A stretch of 47,842 bases of DNA from a virus: positions 1-47,842 of the IMG/VR virus record IMGVR_UViG_3300007276_000010; one strand, given 5' to 3'. Position 1 is the stretch's first letter; the number at the start of each line of letters is the position of its first letter. The notes under the pieces were generated by a model that was given only the letters and a program-made list of their open reading frames with translations, made no database searches and had not been told where the DNA came from. Below, in pieces: positions 47,150 to 47,842 of the stretch. Both the position numbers and the translations under genes were made by a program.

Positions 47150-47842
47150 AGCAATTCCCCCAAGCGCTCGCAGCGATGCGGGCTTATCCTCAGTTTGTAC
47201 TATGGAAAGCGATTGCGTCGAAGCGTCGCGCGGGTAAGTTCGATAAATTCCCGTGTGACATTCTCGGTAATATCGTCGATGCGCACGATCCGAAACATTG
47301 GGTCGACGCCAATACTGCCGTTACAGTTGCTCAGTCGTCCGACCTTGGTGTCGGGTTCGTGTTCACTGATAGCGACCCGTTTTTCTTCGTTGATATCGAC
47401 GGTGCGTATGTAGACGACAAGTGGTCAACACTCGCAACGGATTTGTGCAATCGATTTACCGGTGCGGCGGTTGAAGTGTTGCAGTCTGGTACAGGTTTAC
47501 ACATCATCGGTAAATACGACGGAGCGGAACCTGATCACGGTTGCAAGAATATCCCGTTACACCTCGAGCTTTACACCTCGGGGCGCTTCGTTGCGCTCAC
47601 TGGTAACGGTATTGTGGGTGATGCTGGGTTTGTTCACACTGAAGCGTTGAACACCGTTACCCCATCGTACTTCCCCGCGAGCATGTCGAGTGAACGTAAC
47701 GCACACGAATGGACAACGTCACATTGTGAAGGTAGTTACCCGCCCAAGACGGACGAGAAGCTAATCGAGAAAGCGCTTGGGTCCGCTGCAACTGCTACGG
47801 CTCAACAGATGTTTGGTGGTGGCGTTATCCGCGCTTCGTTTA
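47146..47842 (+). CDS. Primase-polymerase part of the primase-helicase (continues at 3-1817)
   Basis: The N-terminal part of the 796-residue protein. Its archaeo-eukaryotic-type primase signature is visible: FFFVDIDGAY (acidic pair, residues 83 and 85) and QSGTGLHIIGKY (Ser and His, about 114-119), as in D5/NrS-1-like primase-polymerases. Joined to the SF3 helicase part it should prime and unwind DNA in one chain. Start overlaps the previous stop (ATGA). Confidence 0.85.
   Translation, partial: MKQFPQALAAMRAYPQFVLWKAIASKRRAGKFDKFPCDILGNIVDAHDPKHWVDANTAVTVAQSSDLGVGFVFTDSDPFFFVDIDGAYVDDKWSTLATDLCNRFTGAAVEVLQSGTGLHIIGKYDGAEPDHGCKNIPLHLELYTSGRFVALTGNGIVGDAGFVHTEALNTVTPSYFPASMSSERNAHEWTTSHCEGSYPPKTDEKLIEKALGSAATATAQQMFGGGVIRASF
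47720..47842. repeat. Terminal direct overlap, right copy
   Basis: Identical to bases 1-123; see that entry. Removing one copy gives a 47719-bp circle with the primase-helicase gene intact. Confidence 0.95.

Noticed and set aside
1-47842. Integrase, attachment sites, CRISPR arrays or insertion sequences
   Set aside because: None seen; the only mobile-type genes are the two endonuclease genes.

Overview
The window is the complete genome of a tailed double-stranded DNA phage with a contractile tail (myovirus-type Caudoviricetes), about 47.7 kb, given as a circular contig. The first 123 bases recur exactly at the end, and a primase-helicase gene reads in frame across the join. A sheath (DUF3383-like), tail tube, tape measure and a Pam3-like baseplate set show the contractile tail. 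A signal-anchor lysozyme plus a nested Rz/Rz1-type spanin pair point to a Gram-negative host. I see no integrase, attachment site, CRISPR or rRNA, so a lytic life style is likely but not proven.

Layout: 1-4.0 kb holds the end of the primase-helicase, small early genes, a DEDD exonuclease and the spanins. 4.1-5.1 kb is a leftward pair. 5.5-17.2 kb is the rightward head module: terminase, portal, Mu F-like protein, DUF2213 protease with nested scaffold, decoration protein, DUF2184 capsid, accessory virion proteins, DUF4054. 18.2-33.5 kb is the rightward tail module: completion proteins, sheath, tube, chaperone with a -1 frameshift, tape measure, baseplate, fibre. 33.5-34.9 kb holds endolysin and holin. 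34.8-41.9 kb is a leftward replication block: family B polymerase, ssDNA-binding-like protein, RecB-like nuclease. 42.0 kb to the end is a rightward block: SF2 helicase, VRR-NUC nuclease, PAPS-reductase-like protein, TetR-like regulator, primase-polymerase.

Leftward islands (4.1-5.1, 10.8-11.6, 17.2-17.8, 20.9-21.1 and 23.4-24.5 kb) sit inside the rightward structural genes. Four of them, and several early transcripts, have sigma70-like promoters overlapped by the same 16-bp inverted repeat, TTGAC-N6-GTCAA. I find ten copies, six perfect. This looks like a phage-wide operator set; the best candidate binder is the small TetR-like protein at 46.5 kb, whose own leader carries a copy.

Other notable points: a ~190-bp AT-rich noncoding element duplicated upstream of the terminase and tail modules; a duplicated promoter-leader-gene unit (1.8-2.1 kb and 35.4-35.7 kb); a reduced sliding clamp ending in MPTRL; a ~1-kb RNA-rich gap inside the baseplate operon with tRNA-Ser(GCU), a tRNA-like element and a terminator; two homing-type endonuclease genes; and genes with foreign-looking composition (15.4-16.2, 31.7-33.4, 45.3-46.2 kb).
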